A stretch of DNA of 38,380 nt from positions 1 to 38,380 of IMG/VR virus record IMGVR_UViG_3300009183_000187; one strand, 5' to 3'. A program made the position numbers and the translations under genes. Positions within the stretch are counted from its first letter, which is position 1. Every line of letters begins with the position of its first letter. Shown here one piece after another: positions 20,850 to 28,358 of this stretch. This stretch comes from a virus. The notes beneath the pieces were generated by a model that searched no databases, was not told the DNA's origin, and saw only the letters and a program-made list of their open reading frames with translations.

Positions 20850-21425
20850 TTACTCCCTATAGTCAATGTTAAGGATACATCTAAGTTCTGATTCTTTTGG
20901 TTGTGTTGATGAATGATAGTGCCTTCCATCAAATTTTATTGCAGCACCCATTTTTGGTTTAATGGAATGTAGAATTGGCAGATCATCAATATTTGATAAG
21001 TCTTCTCCAATTTTTTTATCAAAAATAACCGTATCTCCATCTGAAGAATTAAAATAATATAGAAAAACGTTGTGAGCAATTGGATTGTCTACGTGTGGAT
21101 AATTATAGTTATCATAGTTAGACTTGGTTAATATATTAACTCTTGCACGAAGAATTGCCTTTGGTTTAATATTATGTTTTGTACAAAATTTATCAAAAAT
21201 ATATTCATATTCTTTATTGTTTAAATCCTGTACAACTTGAAAATTATTATAGGATTCTTTTGCAACTAAAACCAAAGATTTAGGAATTCTTTGTTTTTGG
21301 CCAGGAATATTCATTACTTCTAGGGCTCTCCAAACTGCCCAATTTTTTTCCTTTTCATCAAAAATCTTGTTTGCAAATTCTACCTGTTCTTCATATGTTA
21401 AAAAACTATCATCATAAATAAACAT
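20850..21425 (-). CDS. 2-oxoglutarate/Fe(II)-dependent oxygenase
   Basis: 191 residues. The double-stranded beta-helix signature is present: H111-V-D113 (from Y-P-H-V-D-N-P), distal H171 (H-Y-H-S-S) and R182 for 2-oxoglutarate. V-F-L-Y-Y-F-N and G-D-T-V-I-F fit prolyl-4-hydroxylase-type strands. It would hydroxylate a protein or small molecule using O2 and 2-oxoglutarate. One of five such proteins within 8 kb. Start ATG 21425 overlaps the upstream stop. Confidence 0.85.
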   Translation of the reverse strand: MFIYDDSFLTYEEQVEFANKIFDEKEKNWAVWRALEVMNIPGQKQRIPKSLVLVAKESYNNFQVVQDLNNKEYEYIFDKFCTKHNIKPKAILRARVNILTKSNYDNYNYPHVDNPIAHNVFLYYFNSSDGDTVIFDKKIGEDLSNIDDLPILHSIKPKMGAAIKFDGRHYHSSTQPKESELRCILNIDYRE

Positions 21426-21679
21426 TATTGGTACGACTCGCCTTGTAGTCTATTTTCAATAAGTCTTTCTCTTTCATCTAGAAAAGAATACGCATAGGCC
21501 ATCATCTTTTCTTTTCCTACTGGGTCATTCATAATTTTATTATAGTGGTGGCTACAAAACATTAGTTCGCCATTTACTCCAGTTACAGACACGTATGCCT
21601 GTGCTAGACAAGAATCACACCTATCTAAAGGTGTAAGAAGCCATTTGCGTTCAGCGGTTTGCTCAGTCATTCTATTCAT
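21425..21679 (-). CDS. DUF7455-like zinc protein
   Basis: 84 residues from ATG 21679, with AGAAGG six bases upstream; the longer frame from 21736 would overlap the FmdB-like gene. The core W-L-L-T-P-L-D-R-C-D-S-C-L-A-Q-A-Y and F-C-S-H-H-Y matches a C-x2-C/C-x2-H zinc-binding family common in actinobacteria and their phages. Role unknown, perhaps regulatory. Confidence 0.8.
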   Translation of the reverse strand: MNRMTEQTAERKWLLTPLDRCDSCLAQAYVSVTGVNGELMFCSHHYNKIMNDPVGKEKMMAYAYSFLDERERLIENRLQGESYQ

Positions 21680-21680
21680 A

Positions 21681-21866
21681 TTATACCTTCTTATTGTCGG
21701 TGGAATAAAAACCCTTACTATTAAATTGTACACCAAATGAAGTGTATTGTCTAGTCAGGACACCGTTGCATTTTTCACAAAAATATTTAGGCTCATCTTC
21801 TAAGATGGATCTTTCTTTAGTGATGTTTATTGCACAAGGATAACATAGGTATTCATATTTTGGCAT
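21681..21866 (-). CDS. FmdB-type zinc-ribbon protein
   Basis: 61 residues. M-P-K-Y-E-Y-L-C-Y-P-C near the start and C-E-K-C in the middle form the four-cysteine ribbon of FmdB-family putative regulators. One base separates it from the next gene. Function unknown beyond zinc binding. Confidence 0.8.
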   Translation of the reverse strand: MPKYEYLCYPCAINITKERSILEDEPKYFCEKCNGVLTRQYTSFGVQFNSKGFYSTDNKKV

Positions 21867-21872
21867 TATAAA

Positions 21873-22517
21873 TTATTCAATCGGAAAAATTGTTATTTTA
21901 ATTTTTGGGCACTTAATTGATTTAAGTGCAAACGATTCTTTTGCATCTACAGCAAGTCCCCATCTAATTTTAACTGCTATCCAATTTGACAGATATTGAC
22001 ATTTATATTTTTCATTTGTTGGCATCCATTCAGAGGGATCTCTGTCCGATTTAGAGCGATTAGAGGCTCCTGTTACAGCAATTAAATGTCGTGCATCCGT
22101 TTGATCGTTTGCATATAGTTCACGTTTTTTATCATCCCATGCAGAGGCCCCAGAATCCCATGCTTCTGCAAGTGGAACCATATGATCTACATCTAATTTT
22201 CCAGCATCAGTTACTTTTATATTGTCATAAATACTAAGCCATTCTCCGCCTTTAATAACACAACCTTTTTCAACAACTGGTTTTATGATTGCTTCTGAAA
22301 TAATTACTGCTTTTCGTGAGTCACATCCATTACCAACACCAACCCAGTGTTTAAACTTGGTCCTTGCGTAACCTGTACGATCCTCTGGAACTATTTTTAA
22401 AGCATTTGCTGCCTGCTCTATAGAATTATAGGAAAGAGTGTTGCTAGGCAAAGCGTAGGCAGTATTTGTAAAGATAAAACTAATTAGTAATAAGGCTAAA
22501 ACCATTCTTGATTTCAT
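21873..22517 (-). CDS. Secreted HNH (GmrSD/DUF1524-type) nuclease
   Basis: 214 residues. A signal peptide (basic K-S-R, then V-L-A-L-L-L-I-S-F-I-F, cleavage after A-Y-A at about residue 22) directs export. The nuclease domain has G-Y-A-R-T-K-F (49-55), catalytic D111-H112 in L-D-V-D-H-M-V-P-L, and A-S-N-R-S-K-S-D-R-D-P (151-161). Similar secreted nucleases are common in actinobacteria. A phage copy could degrade external DNA for nucleotides or act at cell lysis. Confidence 0.85.
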   Translation of the reverse strand: MKSRMVLALLLISFIFTNTAYALPSNTLSYNSIEQAANALKIVPEDRTGYARTKFKHWVGVGNGCDSRKAVIISEAIIKPVVEKGCVIKGGEWLSIYDNIKVTDAGKLDVDHMVPLAEAWDSGASAWDDKKRELYANDQTDARHLIAVTGASNRSKSDRDPSEWMPTNEKYKCQYLSNWIAVKIRWGLAVDAKESFALKSIKCPKIKITIFPIE

Positions 22518-22660
22518 TTTTTTCCTTTTGTTTTAATTGGCTCTCCAGTAATTCTGTCTTTTCTATATCGTTCAGTGCCGTCTTTATTTAAAGCAACGAT
22601 ATTTCCATCACGCAGAATCATATGGTTAAAACCAATCTTAGTCTTAGCCTTGAATGACAT
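22514..22660 (-). CDS. Small basic hypothetical protein
   Basis: 48 residues from ATG 22660 to TGA 22516-22514. It overlaps the endolysin stop (TAATG) and the nuclease start (ATGA), so it is coupled on both sides. Beta-hairpin-like centre (I-L-R-D-G-N-I-V-A-L) and Lys-rich ends. Function unknown. Confidence 0.65.
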   Translation of the reverse strand: MSFKAKTKIGFNHMILRDGNIVALNKDGTERYRKDRITGEPIKTKGKK

Positions 22661-23247
22661 TACTTTGCTGCCTTCTTTGCTACCTTTTTTGCTGCTAAAG
22701 GTGCTAATTTTACTTCAAGTGGAGTTGCTTCTTCACCTTTATAAATTGGACGACCCCAACCAACAATAGTGTTTACTAATTTCTTTCCATTGTCTTTTAC
22801 ATATGCCCGTGTTTTTTCAGCACACATTCCACCATTACGCTGATCTCCCTTAGCAGATCCAGCAGTATTTCCTTCAATAGTTTGAATGGTTCCGTCCCCA
22901 TTGTTTTTAATGCATATTCCTACGTGTGAAATTCGGTTAACGCCATCTTCTGGGAAGTCAAAATAAATCCAGTCTCCAGGTGTTGGATCATCATTGCGAG
23001 CATCTGCCCATCGTTTATTTTTCTTAAACCAATCTGATGCTGTTACTGTTGAAGCAGACTTTGGATATTTCTTTGGATCTAGTCCTGATGTAAATGCAGA
23101 CCAGGAAACAAAAGACTGGCACCAAGGAAGGAAATTTGCACCTGTCCATTTACCATACTTTGTTTCATTATCTTTTGGACCTTCAATGGTTCCAACTTCT
23201 TTCTTAGCAATCTCAACGATTGCTTCTACTGTACCTTTTTCTGCCAT
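22660..23247 (-). CDS. CHAP-domain endolysin
   Basis: 195 residues from ATG 23247, set by AAAGGAG seven bases upstream; the frame is open to 23268. CHAP amidase/peptidase residues: C43 (L-P-W-C-Q-S-F), H108 (S-H-V-G-I-C) and E125/N127 (I-E-G-N-T). It cleaves peptidoglycan peptides or the amide bond at lysis. There is no separate cell-wall-binding domain, but the C-terminus is a Lys/Ala tail with A-A-K-K-V-A-K-K (185-192), shared with the holin-like protein. Confidence 0.9.
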   Translation of the reverse strand: MAEKGTVEAIVEIAKKEVGTIEGPKDNETKYGKWTGANFLPWCQSFVSWSAFTSGLDPKKYPKSASTVTASDWFKKNKRWADARNDDPTPGDWIYFDFPEDGVNRISHVGICIKNNGDGTIQTIEGNTAGSAKGDQRNGGMCAEKTRAYVKDNGKKLVNTIVGWGRPIYKGEEATPLEVKLAPLAAKKVAKKAAK

Positions 23248-23248
23248 C

Positions 23249-23416
23249 TTATTCTCCTTTGTTATCATTATAATTTAATTGTTCTTGAAAAGTATTACCA
23301 GTCTTTGTTACAAGGTTCTTTTTTATTAATTCCCCATAAGCAATACAGGTTTTTTCATACCTTGCATACATAAAACGAAGTTCTGCTTTTAATGCTTCTA
23401 TTGTATCATATTCCAT
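23249..23416 (-). CDS. Small helical protein upstream of the endolysin
   Basis: 55 residues, ATG 23416 to TAA 23251-23249, ribosome-binding site GAGG. Its last codons contain the ribosome-binding site of the endolysin, so the two are co-translated. It is helical and mildly basic. No family recognised. Confidence 0.65.
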   Translation of the reverse strand: MEYDTIEALKAELRFMYARYEKTCIAYGELIKKNLVTKTGNTFQEQLNYNDNKGE

Positions 23417-23422
23417 TTTTCC

Positions 23423-23983
23423 TCAATTCAAATCTGGGTCTATTGTAACAAACCCTTTTGGATGTGTTGTTTGAGTTGTGTGCATATAAAGGAGCGTCAT
23501 TCTTTTTCCAGACTCTACTGTTGTTATTCCATGCTTCCATAAGCCACCATCACTAATAAAGAAAACAGCAGAATATTTTTTAGGAGAGTAAGTAAATGAA
23601 AAACAAGGGAAAAAAATATCTCCGCCAGTAAAGTCATCATTTAAATATATAACAGAACTATATTCAATAAACTCTTCTGGATCTTGATCATCTATGTGCA
23701 CTTGCCCATAGCCTCCTGCACCCCAACTTGACCCAAAACATTTAAAAGTTTTTATATCTTTTTTTTCTTGAGGATTTAATTCTTGCAAAATTTTACTTGA
23801 TTTTAAAGCATATTTTTTTTGAAGTTCTAAAACTTTTTTATTATAAGGAAATGCTGTACCACCAAACCTAGTCTTATAGTATTCTGGGTATGGATTTATT
23901 TCAGAAGGACTATTTATTTCTTTTGATAAAACATCTGCATCTTCTGGACTTATGAAGTTTTCAATAATAACTGGTTTAATCAT
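23423..23983 (-). CDS. Prolyl-4-hydroxylase-like 2OG/Fe(II) oxygenase
   Basis: 186 residues from ATG 23983 with GGAGG upstream. Iron ligands H96-I-D98 and H151; 2OG-binding R161 (G-K-R-M-T-L-L-Y). The strand I-Y-L-N-D-D-F-T-G-G-D-I-F-F-P is a textbook P4H pattern. It would hydroxylate proline or another residue in a protein. Start follows the next oxygenase stop by two bases, so the two are co-transcribed with a GlcNAc-transferase-like gene. Confidence 0.88.
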   Translation of the reverse strand: MIKPVIIENFISPEDADVLSKEINSPSEINPYPEYYKTRFGGTAFPYNKKVLELQKKYALKSSKILQELNPQEKKDIKTFKCFGSSWGAGGYGQVHIDDQDPEEFIEYSSVIYLNDDFTGGDIFFPCFSFTYSPKKYSAVFFISDGGLWKHGITTVESGKRMTLLYMHTTQTTHPKGFVTIDPDLN

Positions 23984-23985
23984 TT

Positions 23986-24630
23986 TTAAGCCTCCCCTGT
24001 TGAAAAATATCTTTTTTCTGGGACTACATTGTGATACCAATTTGGCAAAGAATATTTAATTCCATTTGTAATAGGCTCTATTTGATGAACATATAAAAAA
24101 TTTGACGGAAAAAAAATCATACTCCCAGCCTCTGGTTTTAAAGAAACTTTTGAATTTGGAAAAGTAATGTTTCCACCTTCATAATTATCATTTAAATATA
24201 CTAAAACTGAAAGAGTCCTAGTGCTAACCCCTTGATCTGTGTGGGCTGGAAGAAATCCAGAGTTTTCATATTTAAGAACACGCATTATATCGTCTCTAGA
24301 TCTAATAGTTAAAAACGGATATATTTCCTTATACTTATTCATAAAAACATCTAGTGGTGTAAAAAGTTTTTCGGCAAGGTCTGACAGTTCATTATAAAAA
24401 AAATCTTTTTTATTAATTTGTGTTATTGGAAACAAATTTTTTTGTTTGCAGAAAAAATACCCGTTGTCTTCCCAAGGTTGCCATCTTTCTGCTTTAGTTT
24501 GGTTGCTGGGAAGATTGTGTTGTAAAACTTTTTTATCTAAATTTTCTAAATCTATAATTATTTGTTCTGGATTTAAAATAGCATTTTTAAAATAAACTAA
24601 TCCTAAATCTAATATTTCTATATCAGACAT
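23986..24630 (-). CDS. Prolyl-4-hydroxylase-like 2OG/Fe(II) oxygenase
   Basis: 214 residues from ATG 24630, set by GGAG; a TTG six bases upstream is in frame. Iron ligands H130-T-D132 and H182; K192 takes the 2OG-binding position (G-I-K-Y-S-L). V-Y-L-N-D-N-Y-E-G-G-N-I-T-F matches P4H. An N-terminal 90-residue region is unassigned. Overlaps the glycosyltransferase stop by eight bases, so hydroxylation and glycosylation may be linked. Confidence 0.88.
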   Translation of the reverse strand: MSDIEILDLGLVYFKNAILNPEQIIIDLENLDKKVLQHNLPSNQTKAERWQPWEDNGYFFCKQKNLFPITQINKKDFFYNELSDLAEKLFTPLDVFMNKYKEIYPFLTIRSRDDIMRVLKYENSGFLPAHTDQGVSTRTLSVLVYLNDNYEGGNITFPNSKVSLKPEAGSMIFFPSNFLYVHQIEPITNGIKYSLPNWYHNVVPEKRYFSTGEA

Positions 24631-25474
24631 TTTCAATCTCCTTTATAATAATACTTGTATTTATTGGAAAATATTTATTTGTTTTTTGATCTAAATCAGA
24701 CACAACACTTGAATATTGAACTCCAGTATTATCAAATGGTAAATAACAAAAGTCAGTAATGTTAATGTTTTTATTAATTTCAAACGTCTTTAATTGATTT
24801 CTATTTTGTTTTAAATATTTTATAGCATTATTATAATTATAATAAAGATCAATCATAGAGTAAGAATCTTCTAAATTATTTGTTTTTTTAATGCTATATA
24901 GATTAGATGGACAAGAATAGATAGCAATATTATTTTTCATTAATGTTGTTAGAAGAAAAATATCTTGACCATAGTATTTAAATATATCTAAAGATAATAA
25001 GAATTTAATATTATTTTGTTGTAAGAACAAAAAATTTGTATCTATCCAATTATTTAAATAAAAATTATCAGAATGTTTTTCTTCTTTTTTAATTACAAAA
25101 TCATTTAATGTTAAACTTAAATTTCCTTTGCCAGATATAACTGTATTACTATTTAATTTTAAAAAATTAACCAATTCTTGATCCCAATTTTCTGTCAATG
25201 TTATTTGATCGCTAATCTCTAAATAGTAATCACATTCATTATTTAACATTTGATTTCTATAATAAGGAATTCCCATAAAATCATCCCATTTTATAAACCT
25301 ATAGGTAATATTATGGTAAGAATAATAGTCTTTTTCTTTACTAACATTTGATTGGTCAAAAATAAAAAACTTTAAATAAAAGTTTTTACTAGATAAATTT
25401 ATTAAACTATTAATTGAATTTAATAAATTTTTATTTTTATACGAATATATAAAAATATTGATTTTTTGTTTCAT
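24623..25474 (-). CDS. GlcNAc-transferase-like (GT60-type) glycosyltransferase
   Basis: 283 residues. The N-terminal I-F-I-Y-S-Y-K-N-K-N and D-Q-S-N-V-S-K-E lead to P-Y-Y-R-N-Q-M-L and Y-L-E-I-S-D-Q-I-T-L-T-E-N-W-D, which parallels the A-R...L-Q-I-D-S-H...W-D region of PF11397 (Skp1-type hydroxyproline GlcNAc-transferases). The metal-binding D-S-H appears as S-D-Q, so activity or metal use may differ. Flanked by hydroxylase-like genes on both sides. Confidence 0.6.
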   Translation of the reverse strand: MKQKINIFIYSYKNKNLLNSINSLINLSSKNFYLKFFIFDQSNVSKEKDYYSYHNITYRFIKWDDFMGIPYYRNQMLNNECDYYLEISDQITLTENWDQELVNFLKLNSNTVISGKGNLSLTLNDFVIKKEEKHSDNFYLNNWIDTNFLFLQQNNIKFLLSLDIFKYYGQDIFLLTTLMKNNIAIYSCPSNLYSIKKTNNLEDSYSMIDLYYNYNNAIKYLKQNRNQLKTFEINKNINITDFCYLPFDNTGVQYSSVVSDLDQKTNKYFPINTSIIIKEIENV

Positions 25475-26097
25475 TATAGCAATGGAATCCAGTGCTGTTG
25501 GATTGCTTGTTCATTACCTAATAAACTTTTTAATGGAACAATGTCGTATGCAAGGGTAATTCTTGGACCTTCCCAAGACCAATCTGCCATCGCATGTGGA
25601 TGTGCCATTTCAGAAACAATCATTCTATTATTGATGTTATGGTTTTCAACATCTTTACCATTAACCTTATAATGTGTTGTTGATGGTTCTGCATTTACTG
25701 AGTAATAGCCATGAAAAAATGGTGCTGGATGTGGACCATGATCATGCCAATCTAATTTACCCTTTTTTGTATAATTGATATTAAACCAACCCTGAACCAT
25801 GTACTGCTGACTGTCAAAATCTATTTCATAATATTCACAAGCCTCATGAATTAATTTTGATAAATTTTTAAAAATTTTATGAATATCTGTATTATAAAAC
25901 TGAAAGACGTTATACTCTCTCCATTTAATTGTTGAAATGCTTTGAGATTCAACAAAATTATCTTTTTTTAAATCTAAAGGGGTTATTCCTTTAAGTTCAA
26001 TGTCATTAATTTTTTCATACTGTTTAATTAAATATCCTTGAAATCTTTTTAAATCAACATCTAAAAATGTTTCAAAGAACTTATGGTCTTTAGTCAT
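25474..26097 (-). CDS. 2OG/Fe(II) oxygenase-like protein, WHDH type
   Basis: 207 residues. W-H118-D-H120 with distal H168 (P-H-A-M) and R179 (G-P-R-I-T-L-A-Y-D) fit a cupin/2OG-Fe(II) fold. H-G-Y-Y-S-V-N-A-E-P-S is shared almost exactly with the paralogue at 28359-29075. First gene of the hydroxylase-transferase operon, behind its own promoter; ribosome-binding site GGAG. Substrate unknown. Confidence 0.8.
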   Translation of the reverse strand: MTKDHKFFETFLDVDLKRFQGYLIKQYEKINDIELKGITPLDLKKDNFVESQSISTIKWREYNVFQFYNTDIHKIFKNLSKLIHEACEYYEIDFDSQQYMVQGWFNINYTKKGKLDWHDHGPHPAPFFHGYYSVNAEPSTTHYKVNGKDVENHNINNRMIVSEMAHPHAMADWSWEGPRITLAYDIVPLKSLLGNEQAIQQHWIPLL

Positions 26098-26122
26098 TAA
26101 ATAACTCCATTTCGTTTATATA

Positions 26123-26131
26123 AGTATATCA
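26123..26131 (-). promoter_or_regulatory. Extended -10 promoter for the hydroxylase-transferase operon
   Basis: Minus strand TGA (26131-26129) plus TATACT (26128-26123), 25 bases before ATG 26097. It lies at the very end of the upstream gene. Confidence 0.65.
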
Positions 26132-26860
26132 TAAGTATGATTTCTTCTGCCAGGTTGTTCTTTTATAGTATCCAGTTATATCAGTTCTTCGTTTTTCCTC
26201 ATAGATATTTTTTTTATCATAGGCTTGGTTAGTAGTAATAACTTCTTTTTCCCAGTTATCTCTTTTTATAGGAATCATTTGACATATTGGGGTTCCTTTT
26301 GGAATTACCCCAAAAAAATTCTTTTTTAGAAAAAAGGGAATAAAGGCTGGAAGTCCCCAAACATCCGAATCAACTACAGCAGAAGATACATAAAATGGAA
26401 GATCATATCTATTTAGTGGATGCGTAATTAATATTGAATATCCTTTTGGAGTATCATAAAACCAATTCATACGCATACCAAAATGTATTGGATGGCAGTC
26501 TGATGGTATTGCTAAATCTACATTTGGCCTTTTATCCATCAATGCAATATTTTCTTTCCAATGTAATGATGGGATTCCTTTTTTATCTAATTCAACAATT
26601 AGATCATCTTCAAGACAATACATATATCCCATTGTTAACGCATCAAAAAATGGAAGACAAAGTTTAGTGGAAACATTGCTCCCATCTGCACCTCTATCAT
26701 TAACTGGAGATAAATCTTTAAATTTATTACTATCGCCACCGTATGGAGCAAGATTTTTATACCAATCTGGAATACATTTTATAGCCTCTGATGGTGCAAC
26801 AAAAACATCTTTTTTTGCTTCTCCACCGGAAGAAGTGAAAACTATTTTTTTATTTTTCAT
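26129..26860 (-). CDS. Conserved hypothetical protein (IPDWYK type)
   Basis: 243 residues from ATG 26860, chosen by AAGGAG four bases upstream; the frame is open to 26884. I-P-D-W-Y-K-N-L near the N-terminus and P-K-G-T-P-I-C-Q-M-I-P near the C-terminus recall a family of phage proteins of unknown role (possibly DUF6065-like, not verified). Cys, His and Trp are well represented. Overlaps the upstream gene by 11 bases. Confidence 0.65.
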   Translation of the reverse strand: MKNKKIVFTSSGGEAKKDVFVAPSEAIKCIPDWYKNLAPYGGDSNKFKDLSPVNDRGADGSNVSTKLCLPFFDALTMGYMYCLEDDLIVELDKKGIPSLHWKENIALMDKRPNVDLAIPSDCHPIHFGMRMNWFYDTPKGYSILITHPLNRYDLPFYVSSAVVDSDVWGLPAFIPFFLKKNFFGVIPKGTPICQMIPIKRDNWEKEVITTNQAYDKKNIYEEKRRTDITGYYKRTTWQKKSYL

Positions 26861-27506
26861 TGTACTCCTTAATAATTTTTTCAATAATTTTTTTATCTTT
26901 AACTATTATATCAAAAGCAGGGGTATTGCTTTTAATAACAAAAAATCCTTCTTTATCCATGCTGCTTTGTTTTTTAATTAAAATATATACCCATTTGGGA
27001 TATATATGATGTAAATCCATATTTATTTTATTAAAAGTTAAAGTATTAGGATATACAAAAAATGGAGATTCAGTTATTCCTTTAATCTCAACATCAACTA
27101 TGTCATCAATAATCCAAGGAGTATAAACTTTATATTGTGCAAGATAACAATCACTCTGCTCATCTAAGGTTTGATCAGAGGGATAAAATTGCCTCATCCA
27201 AGTTTTATCTAATGCATATAGTGTATTTTTTCTTTTTTCTTCAACCCAAATATCTGCATGTGTTGATTGCCTTAAAATAATATGGTTATCTTTTATAATT
27301 AATTGTGGTTTGATTCCAAAGTTAATAGCATATGCATTTATTGGTTTTATTATTTTATTTTTATATTTACTTTTTAAAACTGGTTCAATGTTAGTCCACT
27401 TGCCTGGAACGTTAGATGCAGATTGAATTTCATAAAAATCAATTTTTCCAGAGTTTACCCAATATTCTGATCCTAAAATATTATTTAATAATTTATGTTC
27501 AGACAT
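26850..27506 (-). CDS. Hypothetical protein
   Basis: 218 residues. Mixed alpha/beta, Tyr/Trp/Ile-rich; no catalytic motif recognised. It sits directly downstream of the tRNA gene and overlaps the IPDWYK gene, suggesting a transcript tRNA-26850-26129. Function unknown. Confidence 0.65.
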   Translation of the reverse strand: MSEHKLLNNILGSEYWVNSGKIDFYEIQSASNVPGKWTNIEPVLKSKYKNKIIKPINAYAINFGIKPQLIIKDNHIILRQSTHADIWVEEKRKNTLYALDKTWMRQFYPSDQTLDEQSDCYLAQYKVYTPWIIDDIVDVEIKGITESPFFVYPNTLTFNKINMDLHHIYPKWVYILIKKQSSMDKEGFFVIKSNTPAFDIIVKDKKIIEKIIKEYNEK

Positions 27507-27510
27507 ACAG

Positions 27511-27581
27511 AGCCTCTTGCAGGAATCGAACCTGCACCATCCGCTTACAAGGCGGAAGCACTGCCACTATGCTAAAGAGGC
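27511..27581 (-). tRNA. tRNA-Thr (anticodon UGU)
   Basis: 71 bases with a complete cloverleaf: acceptor stem GCCTCTT/AAGAGGC, anticodon stem TCCGC/GCGGA with loop CTTGTAA (anticodon TGT, reading ACA), and T stem TGCAG/CTGCA with loop GTTCGATTC. CCA is not encoded. It is the only tRNA found here and would help decode ACA, a frequent codon in this AT-rich DNA. Confidence 0.93.
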
Positions 27582-27587
27582 ACTTTT

Positions 27588-27788
27588 TTAATGTTGCCAT
27601 TTATCTTCAATGATTTTAAAGACAACCTGACAAGGATCTCCACCATCATTCCATTCTTTGGCTTCTTCTTCAGTCATATATGGATCTCCATCATGTGTAT
27701 TGCAAAATGGTTCTGTTATCCATCCCCGATCAATTCCATTATTAAGCCATATATCAAATTCTAATTCTTCTGTTTTATTTATAGACAT
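27588..27788 (-). CDS. Small acidic conserved hypothetical protein
   Basis: 66 residues. W-L-N-N-G-I-D-R-G-W-I-T-E-P-F-C-N-T-H-D-G and E-E-E-A-K-E-W look like a known small family in actinobacteria and phages, function unknown. Ribosome-binding site AAGGA. It begins ten bases after the peptidase-like gene. Confidence 0.75.
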   Translation of the reverse strand: MSINKTEELEFDIWLNNGIDRGWITEPFCNTHDGDPYMTEEEAKEWNDGGDPCQVVFKIIEDKWQH

Positions 27789-27797
27789 ATTATATCC

Positions 27798-28322
27798 TTA
27801 AATACTAACTGTATCAATTGGGCCAAGACATGATGTAGAAAACTTAATGGCAGATTGAACTGCATTAATAGATCTTTTACGAGCATCCTTTTGATTTTCA
27901 GTAGCGTATAAATGTCCTAATGCATATTGCATTCCAGATCCCATTACTAAATAATCTCCAGTATATTGTGTCAAAGACATATCTGCAGCACTATGTTCAA
28001 AAATCTTTCCTTTAACGCAAATAATCATTCCAAAATCAGAATCTTTTGATACATCTACCCACCACTCATTATAAAAATCACGAAGTTCTTTAATAAATTT
28101 AGTGTACATAAATTTTTCAATATTGTTTCCAGTTGGAATTGATGGTTTAAAATTATGTTTTATTCTATCGCCATCCATAGTTCCTGCGTATCCAAATAGG
28201 TATGGACCTTGTTGCCAAACTTTTGAGGTGGCACATTGAAGTATGATTTCATCGTCAGATACGCCTCTTTCGCCAGACATATAAATTTTTTCATCTTTGC
28301 GAACAACGACAATACAAGTCAT
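27798..28322 (-). CDS. HslV/proteasome-like Ntn-hydrolase
   Basis: 174 residues. After removal of Met1 the sequence aligns with HslV: Thr1 nucleophile (T-C-I-V-V-V-R), G16-E17 where HslV has G16-D17, and Lys33 (S-K-V-W). Also G-Y-A-G-T-M-D and G-S-G-M-Q-Y-A-L match strands of the fold. It probably forms a self-compartmentalised peptidase ring; no HslU-type ATPase is in the window. Acid D17 replaced by Glu is unusual. Ribosome-binding site GGGAG. Confidence 0.8.
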   Translation of the reverse strand: MTCIVVVRKDEKIYMSGERGVSDDEIILQCATSKVWQQGPYLFGYAGTMDGDRIKHNFKPSIPTGNNIEKFMYTKFIKELRDFYNEWWVDVSKDSDFGMIICVKGKIFEHSAADMSLTQYTGDYLVMGSGMQYALGHLYATENQKDARKRSINAVQSAIKFSTSCLGPIDTVSI

Positions 28323-28358
28323 GCTACTCCCTTAGTTTTGTTATTTTTTTTAATATTA

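Noticed and set aside
27511-27581. tRNA as a phage attachment site
   Set aside because: No integrase gene is visible in the window and the tRNA is complete within the phage operon, so a translation role is simpler.
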